DNA of 64,000 nt from Planococcus citreus (lineage in GTDB: Bacteria > Bacillota > Bacilli > Bacillales_A > Planococcaceae): NCBI RefSeq assembly GCF_003664125.1, contig NZ_RCCP01000002.1:62001-126000 (forward strand). The letters run 5' to 3'. Made by a program: the position numbers and the translations under genes. Below the pieces are notes generated by a model. That model was not told the DNA's origin. It saw only the letters and a program-made list of their open reading frames with translations, and did no database searches. Shown one piece after another: positions 46,478 to 55,059 of this stretch (its first letter is position 1; each line of letters opens with the position of its first letter).

Positions 46478-46529
46478 AAAAAAGCACACCCAATTGCTAG
46501 CGGCACTAGCAATTGGGTGTGCTTTTTCG
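46478..46529. terminator. Strong bidirectional terminator
   Basis: AAAAAAGCACACCCAATTGC pairs with GCAATTGGGTGTGCTTTTT. Serves the AraC gene and the convergent esterase gene. Confidence 0.9.
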
Positions 46530-46538
46530 TTTTAGTAA

Positions 46539-47627
46539 TCAAGAAGCTTCCATCTGCATTTCCCAAAAACCTATCGCTTTTTCAATCCATCCTTCAGCAT
46601 CCGTCCCTGTCCCTAATCCAAATCCATGCCCGACGTTGTCAAACTCAACATATTCAACGTCAATCCCTACATCCCTTAAGTTAGCCACTCTATTTCTGAC
46701 TGCCTCTATGTTGACAATTCTATCGCATTTACTTGCAGTAACAAATGTAGGTGGATCACTTTCAGTAAAATTCTGATGCGCTGTATACGCCATCACAACG
46801 GCAGCAGGAGGACTAAATCCATTCGCCCTGAATGACCCCGCATTTGCCGCCATTCTAGCTCCTGCCGAACTTCCCCACACAGAATAATCCTTAACAGAGA
46901 CTTCAAGCTCTTCAGCATTTTCTACAATGTATGAAATAGCTGCAATCAAATCTTCTGTGGCAATTTCTTCTCCACCGACTCGGTAGGTTAATACAAACGC
47001 ATTATATCCACGCTTACTCAATTCCATTGCATAGGGGAACCCTTCGTGGAGTGAGCCGACATAAGAAAAACCGCCACCAGGGCTAATAATAGCGAAAGGC
47101 GCTCCAGGATCGCCCCTGAAAAAGAAAAGCCCTGTATTTGATAGGCTCTGATCCTCTTGTTTTTGATCTTCTGAATAAAAATCATAGAATATTTTTTCAC
47201 CTGCATTCATCTCATCGACCATATAGTTAAGGGAAGTAACTACTGTATCGGGATTAACATGACTGTGATAGGGCAACACCCCATCAACATGACGAAGGAG
47301 CATAGCTTCGTCATAGTTGCTGTCATTCCGCGGCATCAAATGATTTTGAAACCCTTGAAATGCTGGGTGCGCCAGTAAATCCCCGATAGAATCATCGACA
47401 GTCAAGTGCTCATTCTCTTTTTTGTCTGTATCATTTTGCATAGTATCGTTAGATTCCTCCTCATATCCAGTTTTACTTGGATCTGTGGTTGGCTGAACCT
47501 GGCATCCTGGGATTCCCATTACTAAAATAAGCGATAAAGCAAACAAGTTAAACAAGCTGTTGAGCTTAATTTGGAACACCCCCATAAGAAAAACGTATCC
47601 ACCACGTCCATCTTCCATACAAATCAC
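46539..47627 (-). CDS. Alpha/beta hydrolase lipoprotein (acetylesterase-like)
   Basis: Up to 362 aa. The lipobox (GIPGC near residue 42 of the longest frame) implies the real start may be the internal ATG at 47585 (MGVFQIKLNSLF), although that codon has a weak ribosome-binding site; GTG 47627 has AAGG. Catalytic features: ISPGGGFSYVG oxyanion loop, nucleophile WGSSAGARMA, TASKCDRIV and GHGFGLG for the Asp and His. Resembles secreted acetyl-xylan or carbohydrate esterases. Two bases of spacing class it with the DUF4405 and P460 genes upstream. Confidence 0.82.
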   Translation of the reverse strand: MICMEDGRGGYVFLMGVFQIKLNSLFNLFALSLILVMGIPGCQVQPTTDPSKTGYEEESNDTMQNDTDKKENEHLTVDDSIGDLLAHPAFQGFQNHLMPRNDSNYDEAMLLRHVDGVLPYHSHVNPDTVVTSLNYMVDEMNAGEKIFYDFYSEDQKQEDQSLSNTGLFFFRGDPGAPFAIISPGGGFSYVGSLHEGFPYAMELSKRGYNAFVLTYRVGGEEIATEDLIAAISYIVENAEELEVSVKDYSVWGSSAGARMAANAGSFRANGFSPPAAVVMAYTAHQNFTESDPPTFVTASKCDRIVNIEAVRNRVANLRDVGIDVEYVEFDNVGHGFGLGTGTDAEGWIEKAIGFWEMQMEAS

Positions 47628-47635
47628 CCATTACC

Positions 47636-48334
47636 TTACTTGCTCGTTGTGCTGCTTGTAAGCTTGCGCTTATTCTGTTTTTGAATAAACTTCACTGCAT
47701 AATGAGTCCCACTGATATAGATTCCCATGATGGATAGATAATCAATTATAAATCTCATGGCTGAATCATCATAACCCCAACCAAATGGATTATAGATCGT
47801 TAGCTTCTCTCCTATATCTCTCTCCACGGAAACCTGCACGCCATAAATAACAATCACTACCGCCAAAACACGCAGCACAATCGTCCGCATGCGGCTTGCA
47901 TGCTTAATGTCCGTCATTTTGCTTACAGAATTGATAATCATGGCCCAGGACAATCCGGTGTGGACAGCCATAAAAATAAAGCCCCAGTAAGAGGTAAGAA
48001 CATGAATTTGTCGCCAGATCATGTCATTGCTAGAAGAAAGAAAAGGGAAAACATCAGCGGAAATTGGCGCAGAACTGATTAAAATCACAGCTATCGATAT
48101 GAGAAAAAGAAAATTAACTGCAACGCCTAGGATGCGACGAGCATTATATTTCCCTTTGAAAATCGCCTTATACCATTTTCGATTGAAAAAATTATGCAGA
48201 ATAAACAAACCCAAAAGTGAGATGCCAACTACTTCATGAATCATATTCCCCGTAATTTGATACGCCATTGCCACTACCATAAGCACGGTCATGGAAAGGT
48301 CCACGCTTAATCTAAAAATCATAAGTCGATTCAC
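47636..48334 (-). CDS. DUF4405 membrane protein (cytochrome b-like)
   Basis: 232 aa, about five transmembrane helices. Conserved His residues sit within helices (NMIHEVVGISLLGLFILHNFFN and IHVLTSYWGFIFMAVHTGLSW), a pattern consistent with heme b ligation. DUF4405 proteins are reported among membrane partners of ApbE-flavinylated proteins. Here it lies between a P460-type cytochrome and an esterase, and the block also carries apbE and an FMN-binding lipoprotein. Confidence 0.78.
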   Translation of the reverse strand: MNRLMIFRLSVDLSMTVLMVVAMAYQITGNMIHEVVGISLLGLFILHNFFNRKWYKAIFKGKYNARRILGVAVNFLFLISIAVILISSAPISADVFPFLSSSNDMIWRQIHVLTSYWGFIFMAVHTGLSWAMIINSVSKMTDIKHASRMRTIVLRVLAVVIVIYGVQVSVERDIGEKLTIYNPFGWGYDDSAMRFIIDYLSIMGIYISGTHYAVKFIQKQNKRKLTSSTTSK

Positions 48335-48388
48335 AAAATTCTCCTCTTCCTTTGTTGAGTGCCGGGTGCCTCTATCAGGAGCGCTCTT

Positions 48389-49156
48389 TTAACTTTCAAG
48401 TCCATTGATATACATCCGCAAAAGAACATCTTGTACCACTTTTTGCGATTCAGGACCATTCGTTAAAAGGTTTTCTCCTCCCTGTGCCACCTGTGTCAGA
48501 GCTTGGCCTGAATCTGCATCAACCTCCATCACACCCCATCCCGATGAGTGGCTGTCTGCGAATTGAAAGGCCGCACTGTCCTCCTGTCCTGCAAGCGCTT
48601 CGAGGTCATATGTCTTCATTTCATCCAATTTGTATAAAAAGTCATCATTTTCCTGCCCCGCATGGCAAGAGATGCACCGGCCAATATCTTCGCCTTCGTT
48701 TAAGGCACCTTCAGGATCGAAGGATTGGTAAGCCCATTCCCCGTTCCGCTGTTCAGGTAAAATTTCAGGGTCCCAATCATCCCGTTTTTCCATCACAAAG
48801 ATCCGATCGAGCACTTCATCCTCATAAATCTTAAGCGTCATGACAGTACCGCTCGGCACCGGTTCTCCGTTTTGAACAGCTTCAATTGCTTCTTCGCTCG
48901 TAAACAACTCCTCAAAAGCGCTTCCACGTGTCACAGTCGTATAGAGCACACCTTCCTCATAATTTTCAGGCAACTGAATTAGGCTTGTAGCGGAAGATTC
49001 CTGATTATTTTGAGAATCTGAAGTTTGGGCGTCAGTAGTTTGTGTCTCGTCCCCCATCGAATCCTGTGGGACCACTGGCTCCTCCCTATTACTGCACGCT
49101 ATAAGGACAAGCGTGAGCGCCACTAATATAAAAGGCTGAACTAAAAATTTTTTCAT
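48389..49156 (-). CDS. Cytochrome P460-family c-type lipoprotein
   Basis: 255 aa. Lipobox LVLIAC near residue 21, Ser/Gln-rich linker, then a P460-like domain (PENYEEGVLYTTVTRGS, TLKIYEDEVLDRIFVMEKRDDWD, WAYQSFDPEGAL) with one heme c site CISCH near residue 165. About 70 extra residues follow. Family members oxidise hydroxylamine or bind nitric oxide; many have unknown roles. Together with DUF4405 it could form a small extracytoplasmic electron-transfer unit. Confidence 0.8.
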   Translation of the reverse strand: MKKFLVQPFILVALTLVLIACSNREEPVVPQDSMGDETQTTDAQTSDSQNNQESSATSLIQLPENYEEGVLYTTVTRGSAFEELFTSEEAIEAVQNGEPVPSGTVMTLKIYEDEVLDRIFVMEKRDDWDPEILPEQRNGEWAYQSFDPEGALNEGEDIGRCISCHAGQENDDFLYKLDEMKTYDLEALAGQEDSAAFQFADSHSSGWGVMEVDADSGQALTQVAQGGENLLTNGPESQKVVQDVLLRMYINGLES

Positions 49157-49495
49157 ACATTGTCTCCTTCTTCAGCTGGTATTTTTTCATTCCACTTAGC
49201 ATATAACTTTCCGGTTTGTTCTATCTGAACTGAAATATTTTAATATATAGACATTTCTATTATGCAGCAGGCGAAAAATAATCGTTATCCCATTTCTCTT
49301 GCATGATTGCCTAATCCTGTCAAAGTGGCTTATGTGATTACCAAACGAAGTAAGAAACGTCATATGAAGGCTTGCCGGCCTTTGGATTTCAACTTCCATT
49401 TCCATGTACAGCTGATCATAAGGAAAACATAAGAATAGGGAATATCCATAATGGCGTGTAAGATGAAATTATCAAAAGCTAAGGAAGGCGATACC
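49157..49495. other. Intergenic, nothing clear
   Basis: Divergent spacer between the P460 and MerR genes. It should hold promoters for both, but no convincing -35/-10 pair is seen, and the open frame inside it on the minus strand has no ribosome-binding site. Confidence 0.5.
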
Positions 49496-49927
49496 ATGAA
49501 CAGTAAACAAGTGGCGGAAATGTTTGGCCTGTCGATTGATACACTCCGGTATTACGAACGTGTCGGCGTGATTCCTCCAGTCCTCCGCGGTGAAAATGGC
49601 TACCGAAATTATCAGACGAATGATTTGAATTGGATCTTTCTGGCCAAGAGCCTCCGTTCAGCCGGACTATCCATTGAATCGCTGATTGAATTTGCGGACC
49701 TCGCCAAATTAAGTGAAGTGCAGAATGTGGCCGGCGCTCAAAAACAAATACTGAAAGATCAATTAGAAGAAATTGATCAGAAAATCAAGGAAATGACCGA
49801 TATACGTGCTCTATTAAAATATAAGCTCGATACGTACGATGAGCATTTGACTCAATTCAAAAATGGCGATTTGACACCTGATAGCGTTGAGAAACTTTGG
49901 GAAATGAAACAGTATACAAAAAGTTAA
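49496..49927 (+). CDS. MerR-family regulator (AdhR/YhdM-like)
   Basis: 143 aa. N-terminal MerR helix-turn-helix (NSKQVAEMFGLSIDTLRYYERVGVIPPVLRGENGYRNY) and a C-terminal helix (LKDQLEEIDQKIKEMTDIRALLKYKLDTYDEHL). No cysteine pattern for metal sensing, so probably an aldehyde/electrophile sensor of the AdhR type. The frame extends to 49451, but ATG 49496 behind AAGGAAGG is right. It precedes an aldo/keto reductase whose promoter carries a MerR-type palindrome. Confidence 0.88.
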   Translation: MNSKQVAEMFGLSIDTLRYYERVGVIPPVLRGENGYRNYQTNDLNWIFLAKSLRSAGLSIESLIEFADLAKLSEVQNVAGAQKQILKDQLEEIDQKIKEMTDIRALLKYKLDTYDEHLTQFKNGDLTPDSVEKLWEMKQYTKS

Positions 49928-49936
49928 ACAAAAGAC

Positions 49937-49967
49937 TTGCTATGGAGTTCACTCCATAGTTTAAGGT
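49937..49967 (+). promoter_or_regulatory. MerR-type promoter of the second aldo/keto reductase
   Basis: TTGCTA (49937-49942) and TAAGGT (49962-49967) are 19 bp apart, the over-long spacing that MerR proteins correct. Between them lies a perfect palindrome CTATGGAGT-TC-ACTCCATAG (49940-49959). Confidence 0.8.
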
Positions 49968-49999
49968 GAGGGGGAATAAAACTTTAAGGAGGCAATACT

Positions 50000-50848
50000 A
50001 TGCAATCAGTAAAGCTCAATAACGACGTCGAAATTCCAATTCTCGGTTTTGGCGTATATCAGATTCCCCCTGCAGAAACAGAACAAGCTGTGATTGATGC
50101 CATTCAGGCGGGATACCGTCATATTGATACAGCACAAGCGTATGCAAACGAAACAGAAGTTGGTTCAGGCATTAAGAATTCAGGTGTAGCTCGCGAAGAA
50201 CTCTTCATCACTACTAAGATTTGGGTAGAAAATGTCTCGTATGATGGCGTCATGAATTCTTTCCAAGGTTCGCTTGACCGCCTTGGTATGGACTATGTGG
50301 ATCTGTTATTGATTCATCAGCCCTACAATGATGTCTATGGTGCATGGCGCGCGATGAACGAGCTGCAAAAATCAGGAAAAGTCCGGGCAATTGGCGTCTC
50401 AAACTTTGCTGTAGATCGCGTTGTGGACTTGTCCTTGTTTAATGAAACCAAGCCTGCGATTAACCAAATCGAGATTAATCCATTCAACCAACAAACGGAA
50501 GCGATCGAAGCAATTAAGGCGGAAGGAATCGTTCCTGAAGCTTGGGCACCGTTCGCAGAAGGGAAAAATAATATTTTCCAAAATGAAGTACTGAGTGAAA
50601 TCGGGCAGAAATACCAGAAATCAGTCGCCCAAGTAATCGTCCGTTGGCTTATGGAACAGGATATCGTGGTATTGGCGAAATCGACCAAACCGGAGCGTAT
50701 GTCAGAGAATATCGATATCTTTGATTTCAGTTTGACAGACGAAGACAAAGCTGCCATTGCAACCCTAAATATCGGCGAAAGCCAATTTTTCTCCCACTCC
50801 GATCCGAATATGATCAAGATGCTGGCAGATGCCAAACTAAATTTTTAA
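50000..50848 (+). CDS. Aldo/keto reductase
   Basis: 282 aa, with tetrad residues in HIDTAQAYANET (Asp, Tyr), FITTKIWVENV (Lys) and LLIHQPYNDVYG (His). Paralogue of the reductase at 40972-41823. Start behind AAGGAGG. Under a MerR-type promoter with the regulator immediately upstream, so probably induced by reactive aldehydes. Followed by a terminator and dif-like site 2. Confidence 0.93.
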   Translation: MQSVKLNNDVEIPILGFGVYQIPPAETEQAVIDAIQAGYRHIDTAQAYANETEVGSGIKNSGVAREELFITTKIWVENVSYDGVMNSFQGSLDRLGMDYVDLLLIHQPYNDVYGAWRAMNELQKSGKVRAIGVSNFAVDRVVDLSLFNETKPAINQIEINPFNQQTEAIEAIKAEGIVPEAWAPFAEGKNNIFQNEVLSEIGQKYQKSVAQVIVRWLMEQDIVVLAKSTKPERMSENIDIFDFSLTDEDKAAIATLNIGESQFFSHSDPNMIKMLADAKLNF

Positions 50849-50891
50849 TACTTGATAACAGAGAGTAACAGCAACCTTTCTGTCAATATAG

Positions 50892-50930
50892 AAAAGCACA
50901 GCTAAATTTTAATTAGCTGTGCTTTTCTAT
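50892..50930 (+). terminator. Terminator before dif-like site 2
   Basis: AAAAGCACAGCTAA pairs with TTAGCTGTGCTTTT. Confidence 0.85.
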
Positions 50931-50946
50931 TTTCATTGAGTAACGT

Positions 50947-50974
50947 ACTTCCGATAAGCGGTCATATGTTAACT
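50947..50974 (+). repeat. dif-like site 2
   Basis: ACTTCCGATAA, GCGGTC, ATATGTTAACT: exactly 11+6+11 bp, the architecture of dif, with arms closely matching Bacillus dif. Confidence 0.7.
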
Positions 50975-51095
50975 CAACTTAGCTATCTTCCCAATCACTC
51001 TCTGCTTTTCTGTATTTGGCAGATAAGAAATGTATATAATGGCAATTAAGAATATTCGGTTAGATGTATAAATTCTCTGCCCTATGTCGCTTGAC

Positions 51096-51183
51096 ACGGA
51101 GCCTCTGCGGGTACGATTTCACGCAAAGGAATGCGCTATGTGACTTTGCATAGCACGCGAGCTTATCATACCCGCCACTCCGT
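51096..51183. repeat. Long imperfect hairpin element
   Basis: Nested pairings: ACGGAG with CTCCGT, GCGGGTA with TACCCGC, GCTATG with CATAGC. It lies in a gene-free stretch (50975-51274) just past dif-like site 2 and far more GC-rich than its surroundings. Function unknown. Confidence 0.55.
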
Positions 51184-51274
51184 ATAAAGCGTTGAATATG
51201 CGGTAATTCATGCATTCCCTTAATTGCCAAACACTACATTCCTCAAATGCCAGTAACAGCTTTTCGGCAAACAG

Positions 51275-52243
51275 CTATTTGAAATTATTTACTGGCTTGT
51301 TTTTCCTTAAAGTGAGCAATGCTTGAGAAACAATCGCTAACACGGGCAATTCAATAAGTGGACCAATGACTAAGGCTAATGCAATCAAGGGTTGATCCGG
51401 AAAGGCGATGACCGCAATCGCTAACGAAACGGGCGAATTGCGTGCAATGATGGTAAGGCTTAGGCTCACTGTATCTTCGTATGAAAATTTCATGGCTTTC
51501 CCTACAGTTTGGGCAAGTACGAAGTTAACAACGAAGAAAAGTAACACCGGTATGACTAGTACAGAAATGGCCTCAAGATTATTGATTAAATAATTTCCTT
51601 GCGACGCGAACATGGCCATGATTGCTATGGCTAAAAAAATGATTTGTGCAGTAGCGAAAAAAGGGACCAACTTCTTATTTAAGAAGGCTTTTTTCTTCCT
51701 CAAGCTATAACGGGTCAAGTGTGCAAGAGCGAAAGGAATTACCAGTACCAATAGAATACTTTCTCCAATGGTCGATAACGGAATGGATTGAATCGTACCA
51801 GCAAAAATGAATAGATAGACGGGCAGAAGCACTACCTGAAGGATCAAATTAATCGGTAAAACAGACGTGGACAAGGGTATATTCCCTTTGGCTATGGAAG
51901 TGAACATCAAGTACCAGTCGATACAAGGCGTCACCATCAGCATGATAAAACCAATCCAAAGAGCTGGATGCTCAGAAAGGAAGATAGCTCCCAGCCCCCA
52001 CGCTACTAAAGGTGTCCAGATAAAATTGATAAAGATGCTGGTATTTAAGAACTTGCGATTTTCAAAAGCATCTTTCAAGTGCTGCAATGGAATGTTTAGA
52101 AATAACCCGTAAAGCATCAGTAGTAAAAACGGAACGATGAAAGACTCTGCATACGTTTCAAAAAAAACAACCTGTCCCAGTAATAGTCCGATTCCTACTG
52201 CCGATAAAATGATAACAGTTTGAAACTTTTCGAATACGTTCAT
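51275..52243 (-). CDS. ACR3-type arsenite efflux permease
   Basis: 322 aa, ten predicted helices, bile acid/arsenite symporter superfamily. Diagnostic motifs VTPCIDWYLMFTSIAKGN near residue 105 and IIARNSPVSLAIAVIAFPDQPLIA near 265 mark the arsenical-resistance branch. No arsR, arsC or arsD gene is adjacent, which is unusual. A CadC/ArsR-type palindrome stands 240 bp upstream on the far side of dif-like site 3, as if the regulator was separated from it. Confidence 0.87.
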   Translation of the reverse strand: MNVFEKFQTVIILSAVGIGLLLGQVVFFETYAESFIVPFLLLMLYGLFLNIPLQHLKDAFENRKFLNTSIFINFIWTPLVAWGLGAIFLSEHPALWIGFIMLMVTPCIDWYLMFTSIAKGNIPLSTSVLPINLILQVVLLPVYLFIFAGTIQSIPLSTIGESILLVLVIPFALAHLTRYSLRKKKAFLNKKLVPFFATAQIIFLAIAIMAMFASQGNYLINNLEAISVLVIPVLLFFVVNFVLAQTVGKAMKFSYEDTVSLSLTIIARNSPVSLAIAVIAFPDQPLIALALVIGPLIELPVLAIVSQALLTLRKNKPVNNFK

Positions 52244-52396
52244 GATGGCACTCCTTTACGGAAAGAGAAAACTAACTATATGAGCGACTGCCTCTTAAGA
52301 TTAACTAAGTCAAAAAAATTAAGCCAGCACTTTTACAAACAAAAGAGAAAGAAAACAAGCTTTGAACAGCCTCTTCTCTCTCTTTGTGTTTATACA

Positions 52397-52425
52397 GCTT
52401 CCGATAATCCCATAACACGTAAACC
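52397..52425 (+). repeat. dif-like site 3
   Basis: GCTTCCGATAA, seven bases, ACACGTAAACC. The left arm is identical to that of site 1; the right arm is diverged. It follows a weak purine-rich hairpin (about 52342-52387) upstream of the arsenite permease gene. Confidence 0.5.
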
Positions 52426-52482
52426 CAAATTCATTTTATACTTGCCGTAAATCCTATACATTCAGGATCTTCATTCGTCAAT

Positions 52483-52503
52483 ATATCAAAAAATGTTTGA
52501 TAT
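52483..52503. promoter_or_regulatory. ArsR/CadC-type palindrome
   Basis: ATATCAAA, five bases, TTTGATAT: a perfect inverted repeat in the style of ArsR/SmtB operators. The nearest genes are the 72-aa membrane protein (downstream) and the arsenite permease (divergent). The rest of 52244-52634 shows no gene. Confidence 0.5.
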
Positions 52504-52634
52504 CTTAGGCAGGTAGACTAAAGTTAAGTGTAGGAACGACACGTACCAATTCATTCAATTTTTGCTGGTGTTTCTTCTGATATCGTATCAATGATGAGCA
52601 CTTAGCTACTTCAACATCAAAAGGAGGAGAATAG

Positions 52635-52853
52635 GTGACACGAACTAAACATGTCTCAAAAGATTGGTCTTCTACTATCGGTTTTCTTTTTTATAGTGGA
52701 GCTCTATTTATTTGGTCCATATATGATTTTATAGTAACTGATAAAATTGGCTGGCAAATGCCTATCTTATTCATCGGCCTAGCCATCTATCTGTGGTCGA
52801 AAGTATTCAAGTACCAGAAGAGCGTGAAAGCATCTTTAACAGACAGACGGTAG
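52635..52853 (+). CDS. Small membrane protein, unknown
   Basis: 72 aa with two transmembrane helices (IGFLFYSGALFIWSIYDFIV; MPILFIGLAIYLWSKVF). GTG start behind AAAAGGAGGAG, a strong site. Followed by a terminator, so it is its own transcript, probably driven from the region holding the ArsR-type palindrome. No family recognised. Confidence 0.6.
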   Translation: MTRTKHVSKDWSSTIGFLFYSGALFIWSIYDFIVTDKIGWQMPILFIGLAIYLWSKVFKYQKSVKASLTDRR

Positions 52854-52867
52854 TAAATGAAGGAATT

Positions 52868-52905
52868 TGAAAAGCGCTTCTCTCATTCGGAGAAAAGCGC
52901 TTTTT
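52868..52905. terminator. Terminator
   Basis: AAAAGCGCTTCTC pairs with GAGAAAAGCGCTTTTT. Serves the small membrane gene and, in reverse, bdbC. Confidence 0.8.
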
Positions 52906-52925
52906 ACTGTCTATCAATTACTATA

Positions 52926-53366
52926 TTAATTTGCTTTTTTCTTCACAATCAGCAACACCATCGCACTCGTAATCAAAAGAAAAGCAACAAATGCAAGGAA
53001 AGGGATAGTGATAAACCCAAACCAGTTGATATACTCTGCGCTGCAAGGAACTCCGCTCACACAGGGCCGGACCCCGCCAAACCCTGGTATTTTCTGTTCC
53101 ATGTAATGCATGGCCGAGATGCTTCCCCCGATGACAGATAGTGGCAGAACATAACGGGCAACCTTCCAATCGTTCTGAAACGTGGCAATCCCCAAAATGA
53201 AAACAAGGGGATACATGAAAATCCGCTGGAACCAGCACAGATCACATGGAATGAACCCTTTGATTTCACTAAAATACAGGCTTCCGAGCGTCGCAATTAA
53301 CGAGACAAACCAAGCCCCGTACAGCAAGAAGCCCCTTTTATCCGATACTTTATGGGTTTCGTCCAT
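52926..53366 (-). CDS. bdbC: Disulfide bond formation protein, DsbB/BdbC family
   Basis: 146 aa, four transmembrane helices. Active cysteines: FIPCDLCWFQR (first loop) and VRPCVSGVPCSAEY (second loop). Reoxidises its DsbA-type partner and passes electrons to quinone. Start overlaps the partner gene's stop by one base (TAATG). Confidence 0.92.
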   Translation of the reverse strand: MDETHKVSDKRGFLLYGAWFVSLIATLGSLYFSEIKGFIPCDLCWFQRIFMYPLVFILGIATFQNDWKVARYVLPLSVIGGSISAMHYMEQKIPGFGGVRPCVSGVPCSAEYINWFGFITIPFLAFVAFLLITSAMVLLIVKKKAN

Positions 53367-54049
53367 TAGTTTTCCTCCGCTAATTCTTGATCGATCAACG
53401 CTTTGATGGCATCGTAATCAAATGGATCTTCCAATGTTTGTCCATTGACGACAATTGTTGGGGTCATCGCTACCTCATGCTCTTCTACCAAGGCTTCATC
53501 TGCTTTCACTTTGTCCATCGTCTCTTGTTTTTCCATGTCCTCTTTCATCTGGACTTGGTCAATGGCTGAAAATTCAGCGGCTACTTCCAGTGTTTTCTCT
53601 GGTGTCAGCCATGCTGCATCATGATTTTCAGTTGGTTGTGCCACAAATAAGGCTTTGTGGAAGTTCCAATAGGATTCCGGACTTTGTTCGTAGACGGCTT
53701 CGGCAGCCAACGAGCCTCCGACCGATTCATTTCCGTGGAAAAGAACGTTGATGTAGGAGAATTTCACATCGCCTGTTTCGACATAGTCCGCCACCAGCTG
53801 CGGATACACCATTTCTCCCCACGCTTTACAGGACGGGCATTTGAAATCCCCAAATTCCACGACTGTGACCGGTGCATCACTTTCCCCAAGCATCGGCTGG
53901 CCCGCTATATCCACTGCCCCTGTTTCCACTGTCGAGGCAGTTTGCTGGTTTGTCAGTACCACAATTGCCGCTAAAATGCCGACTGCCAACAGCGTCAGGA
54001 GAACTGCGAACTTCATTCCGGACTGTTTCTTCTTATTGTTTTTATCCAT
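53366..54049 (-). CDS. bdbD: DsbA-family thiol oxidase (BdbD-like)
   Basis: 227 aa. An N-terminal membrane anchor (MKFAVLLTLLAVGILAAIVVL) then a thioredoxin fold with the active site FGDFKCPSCKAWGE near residue 73 and the cis-Pro loop VAMTPTIVVNGQ. Introduces disulfides into exported proteins. Forms an operon with bdbC. Such pairs often accompany metal-resistance plasmids. Confidence 0.92.
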   Translation of the reverse strand: MDKNNKKKQSGMKFAVLLTLLAVGILAAIVVLTNQQTASTVETGAVDIAGQPMLGESDAPVTVVEFGDFKCPSCKAWGEMVYPQLVADYVETGDVKFSYINVLFHGNESVGGSLAAEAVYEQSPESYWNFHKALFVAQPTENHDAAWLTPEKTLEVAAEFSAIDQVQMKEDMEKQETMDKVKADEALVEEHEVAMTPTIVVNGQTLEDPFDYDAIKALIDQELAEEN

Positions 54050-54220
54050 ACTATCCCTCTTTCCTATCGTGATTTATCAATCAACGGCTCTACGTCGTAC
54101 TTCGATACCATTTCTAGCATTTATAAAAATAGAATGCTTAACAAGACATGCCTGAATTGACCATACTAAATTTCAATTTACCTTGCCACTTGTCACTCTC
54201 TGTTCATTCTAACAAGCATG

Positions 54221-54313
54221 TTCAAATATTAAAACAATCATTTGAATGTATAATTGACAATCCATCGAAATCTTTGTACACTTGCCTTAATCAAACGTTC
54301 ATTTGAATGTTTA
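54221..54313 (+). promoter_or_regulatory. cad promoter with two CadC-type boxes
   Basis: TTGACA (54254-54259), 17 bp, TACACT (54277-54282). Box A: TTCAAAT...ATTTGAA (54221-54246). Box B: GTTCATTTGAATG (54298-54310). Both resemble the ATTTGAA-type operator of CadC. The remaining bases 54050-54220 show nothing. Confidence 0.65.
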
Positions 54314-54357
54314 ACTATCAGAGGATATCAATCCATACTCGTATATCCGCAAAGGAG

Positions 54358-54981
54358 ATGAGGGCGCTGTTAACCACGGTTTTTTCCGCTGTTGCAGCTT
54401 ACGTTGCGACCAGCATTGACTATGTCATCATTTTGGTGATTTTATTTTCGCAGACGATGAAAAAAGGTCAGTTAAAATCCATTGTGATCGGCCAGTATCT
54501 GGGGACAGCCATATTAGTAGGCGTCAGTCTATTAGCTGCTTATGGCTTGACGCTTGTACCGACTCATTGGGTGGGCCTGCTGGGTCTCATTCCGATTTAC
54601 CTGGGAATCAAAGTCTGGAAAAGGGAAGAAGAGGAGAACAACGAAGAGGATCTCTTGTCTCGCTTGTCTTCCGGAAAGTCCAATCGCCTGTTTGTCACCG
54701 TCACGGTTATTACATTGGCGGCCGGCGGTGATAACATCGGTGTCTACATACCCTACTTCTCAACCTTGAGTCCGAATGAAACCATTGCGATGTTGATTGT
54801 ATTTGCCGTTATGATAGCCATTTTGTGTTACCTCAGTTACCGTTTGGCATCCGTCAAATCGGTCTCTGAAACGATCGAGAAATGGGAACGATGGATTGTG
54901 CCGGTCGTCTTTATTGGACTCGGTATCTTGATTATGGTGGAGAATGGGACCTTCCGTTTCCTTTGGGGTTTGGTGAATTGA
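54358..54981 (+). CDS. cadD: Cadmium resistance transporter CadD
   Basis: About 207 aa, LysE-superfamily membrane exporter with five or six helices: TVFSAVAAYVATSIDYVIILVILFSQ, LLGLIPIYLGIKVWKREEEE, VTVITLAAGGDNIGVYIPYFS. The start is uncertain: ATG 54358 touches the AAAGGAG site, while a CTG at 54367 is nine bases from it; the ATG at 54307 has no site at all. Upstream boxes and the cadC-cadA genes downstream indicate metal-induced expression. Confidence 0.88.
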   Translation: MRALLTTVFSAVAAYVATSIDYVIILVILFSQTMKKGQLKSIVIGQYLGTAILVGVSLLAAYGLTLVPTHWVGLLGLIPIYLGIKVWKREEEENNEEDLLSRLSSGKSNRLFVTVTVITLAAGGDNIGVYIPYFSTLSPNETIAMLIVFAVMIAILCYLSYRLASVKSVSETIEKWERWIVPVVFIGLGILIMVENGTFRFLWGLVN

Positions 54982-55059
54982 ATTAATTTCGCACCTTAAA
55001 CTTCAATAGAAGAAAATCAACTTCTTTAAAAAACGAATGAGGAAAAGGAGTGAACGAAA

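Noticed and set aside
49196-49405. A 69-codon minus-strand frame in the P460/MerR gap.
   Set aside because: No ribosome-binding site and no protein-like character; more likely promoter DNA.
51096-51183. Integron attC site.
   Set aside because: It lacks the conserved core (RYYYAAC/GTTRRRY) ends and no integrase or cassette series is present.
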